Shown: one piece after another, positions 6,858 to 8,197 of the stretch | Layout of the letters: every line of letters starts with the position of its first letter | How positions within the stretch are numbered: position 1 is the first letter of the stretch | DNA from: an uncultured Planctomycetaceae bacterium | GTDB taxonomy: Bacteria > Planctomycetota > Planctomycetia > Pirellulales > Pirellulaceae | NCBI GenBank assembly: GCA_937967755.1 | Contig: CALBTA010000474.1 | Span: 1 to 8,197, forward strand | Reading direction: 5' to 3' | Length of the DNA stretch: 8,197 nucleotides | Position numbers and translations under genes: made by a program | The notes under the pieces: generated by a model | The model's input: only the letters and a program-made list of their open reading frames with translations | What the model was told of the DNA's origin: nothing | Databases searched by the model: none

Positions 6858-6887
6858 TTGGACGACCTATCGCTACCGGGATACAAT
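6858..6887 (+). promoter_or_regulatory. Promoter candidate for the TraB/GumN-like gene
   Basis: TTGGAC (6858-6863), an 18-bp spacer and TACAAT (6882-6887) lie 17 bases after the solo repeat. Transcription would start near 6894, about 36 bases before the ATG at 6930. Confidence 0.5.
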
Positions 6888-6929
6888 AAATCCAACCATC
6901 CCACCAACTACTTTCGACAGGCGATTCCC

Positions 6930-7922
6930 ATGAAACACCTTCCCCAACAAACAACCGCCATCGCGGCTTTGCTGCTGCTGACGACGACCATCGCCCTGGC
7001 GCAGGAGGCCGAGCCGAAAGAGGCCAAGGCCGAGAATAAGTTCCTGCGGGTTGAACGGAACGAAGACGACGAGCCAATTCGCCTGCAAACGTCGGTGGTC
7101 AGTTATGTGGTGGCCGAAGGGAAGAGCGAGCTGGTTGTTGATTTGGTCGGCGCGGTGCACGTGGGCGACAAGGAGTACTACGACGAGCTGAACCGCCGGT
7201 TCGACGACTATGACGTGGTGCTGTACGAACTGGTTGCCCCGAAGGACGACGCCGTGCCGCGCCGTGGCGAGCCGCGCGGCGGCAACCCGATTTCGTTCCT
7301 GCAAGACATGACCAAGAACATGTTGGAACTGGAATCACAAACCGCCCACATCGATTACACGAAAGAGAATTTCGTCCACGCCGACATGTCGCCCGAGGAA
7401 ATGCGCGAGGCAATGAAAGAGCGCGGCGAAGACGGGCTGACGCTGGCGCTGGGCGTGATGGCCGACGTGCTGCGGCAAGGCAACATCGCCCAGCAGAAAG
7501 CCGAAGAGCGGGCGGCCGAAGAGGGCGAGCGGCCCGAAGAGGTCGACCCGTTTGCGCTGCTGCTCGACCCGCAGCGTTCCCTGAAGATGAAGCGGATGAT
7601 GGCCGAAAGCTTTGAATCGACCGACCAGTTGGAAGGGGGCCTGGGGCCAACGCTGCAGCGGATGCTGGTCGACGACCGCAACGCCGCGGCGATGAAGGTG
7701 TTTCAGAAAGAGTTGGCCAAAGGCCACAAGCGGATCGCCATCTTCTACGGCGCGGCCCACATGCCCGACTTTGAGGAGAGGCTGAAAGAAGATTTCGATC
7801 TGAAGCCGACCAAGACCGAGTGGGTCACCGCCTGGCGGATGACCGGCGGCAACATGGGCGGCGGCGAAGCGAAAGACCCGGTGAAAGAGTTGTTCAAGCT
7901 GTTGGAAGGGGCGACGCGGTAA
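6930..7922 (+). CDS. Exported TraB/GumN (TIKI-like) family protein, putative metalloprotease (330 aa)
   Basis: Residues 1-24 are a signal peptide (MKHLPQQ, then AALLLLTTTIALA), so the mature protein should begin near QEAEPK and act in the periplasm or beyond. The body carries the family's two GX2H motifs: GAVH at 74-77 after a hydrophobic strand, and GAAH at 274-277 in IFYGAAHMPD. A Glu in LYEL (100) and an Arg-Asn in DDRNAAAM (248-255) fit further conserved positions. In TIKI proteins the GX2H histidines are thought to bind the metal, so the key residues appear intact; the substrate is unknown. A charged Glu/Lys/Arg-rich stretch at about 155-205 lies between the halves. The frame opens upstream near 6804, but that stretch is translated repeat DNA; ATG 6930 gives a clean signal peptide, with only a weak AGG 9 bases upstream. 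It is transcribed alone and convergent with the VanZ-like gene. Family assignment is good, enzymatic role inferred. Confidence 0.85.
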   Translation: MKHLPQQTTAIAALLLLTTTIALAQEAEPKEAKAENKFLRVERNEDDEPIRLQTSVVSYVVAEGKSELVVDLVGAVHVGDKEYYDELNRRFDDYDVVLYELVAPKDDAVPRRGEPRGGNPISFLQDMTKNMLELESQTAHIDYTKENFVHADMSPEEMREAMKERGEDGLTLALGVMADVLRQGNIAQQKAEERAAEEGERPEEVDPFALLLDPQRSLKMKRMMAESFESTDQLEGGLGPTLQRMLVDDRNAAAMKVFQKELAKGHKRIAIFYGAAHMPDFEERLKEDFDLKPTKTEWVTAWRMTGGNMGGGEAKDPVKELFKLLEGATR

Positions 7923-7926
7923 TTTT

Positions 7927-7947
7927 GGACGGGTTACAAACCCGTCC
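7927..7947. repeat. Perfect 9-bp stem-loop between convergent genes
   Basis: GGACGGGTT (7927-7935) pairs with AACCCGTCC (7939-7947) around ACA. It starts 4 bases after the TAA of the TraB/GumN-like gene and includes the stop codon of the VanZ-like gene on the other strand. There is no T-run on either side, so it may be a weak bidirectional terminator, an mRNA-end stabiliser or a dispersed repeat. Confidence 0.7.
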
Positions 7948-8197
7948 TACTTCGCTTGCGCCGTTCCATCAGCCGGTGGATGAAGCCGCGCACCATGTTG
8001 TGGGTGAGGCAGACGACGATCAGCCCGAAGCCGATGCCGATCACATCGGCCAGCCAGTCGTAGAAATCGGCGTGCCGCCGGGTGAACTGCTGCAACCATT
8101 CATCAATGGCCGCATAGGCAGCGCCTACGACGACGACAATCAGGCAAGCCCGCCGCAGCGGCACATCCAGCCCGCGCAACACCATCGCCAGCAGCCA
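7934..8197 (-). CDS. VanZ-like membrane protein, N-terminal part beyond the window
   Basis: The frame is open from the right edge to the TAA at 7936-7934, giving 87 residues; a Met at 8185 is internal to a hydrophobic run (WLLAM), so the true start is probably outside. Two membrane helices are visible: CLIVVVVGAAYAAI and WLADVIGIGFGLIVVCL. Between them lies the VanZ signature, DEWLQQF (32-38 from the edge), then a polar loop and DWLAD (47-51) with Gly following. VanZ-family proteins are usually about 110-130 aa or longer, so the first one or two helices are missing. VanZ itself gives low-level teicoplanin resistance by an unclear route; most family members have no known role, and none should be assumed here. 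The tail is very basic (RLMERRKRSR), consistent with a cytoplasmic end. Confidence 0.85.
   Translation of the reverse strand, partial: WLLAMVLRGLDVPLRRACLIVVVVGAAYAAIDEWLQQFTRRHADFYDWLADVIGIGFGLIVVCLTHNMVRGFIHRLMERRKRSRTGL

Noticed and set aside
6804..6929. N-terminal extension of the TraB/GumN-like protein
   Set aside because: This part translates repeat and promoter DNA; the signal peptide begins at the ATG at 6930.

Overview
The window looks like chromosomal DNA from a GC-rich planctomycete, probably a Pirellulales-like lineage. The reasons are a very large exported-type protein rich in Asp, Asn, Thr and Pro, a PEP-CTERM surface protein, start codons mostly without a clear Shine-Dalgarno sequence, wide gaps filled with palindromic repeats, and the gene types present. 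The assignment is inferred from style, not from a database match. No CRISPR array, rRNA, tRNA, transposase or phage gene was recognised.

Left part (1-4664, + strand): one giant gene of more than 1500 codons. It starts with an acidic Asp/Gly-rich linker already in progress at the left edge. It carries three scattered Gly-(Arg/Lys)-hydrophobic-(His/Asn)-hydrophobic-Asn motifs that recall the GspK minor pseudopilin family, an EF-hand-like Asp loop and a possible lamin-tail-like stretch. No credible start codon lies inside the window, and an in-frame TGA at 9-11 sits next to a run of five G, so a frameshift or assembly error at the very edge is suspected.

Middle (4665-6278): a 320-bp gap holds two or three stem-loops and a good promoter candidate with an inverted repeat over its -35 box. 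It is followed by a monocistronic 410-aa PEP-CTERM protein (signal peptide, beta-rich body with a possible internal duplication, C-terminal VPEP sorting signal) and a strong intrinsic terminator.

Repeat-rich gap (6279-6929): three imperfect palindromes of about 75 bp, one further isolated half-copy, and two stem-loops built from four copies of GCGCTGACA. An excellent sigma-70-type promoter here has no obvious large gene, only a 33-codon small ORF with a good ribosome binding site. This is the least explained part of the window.

Right part (6859-8197): a promoter followed by a 330-aa exported TraB/GumN (TIKI-like) putative metalloprotease on the + strand. Converging on it is a VanZ-like membrane protein on the - strand, cut by the right edge. 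A perfect 9-bp stem-loop separates the two genes and contains the VanZ stop codon. The complete genes appear to be separate transcription units linked by a common theme of export to the envelope or surface; nothing shows that they form one pathway.
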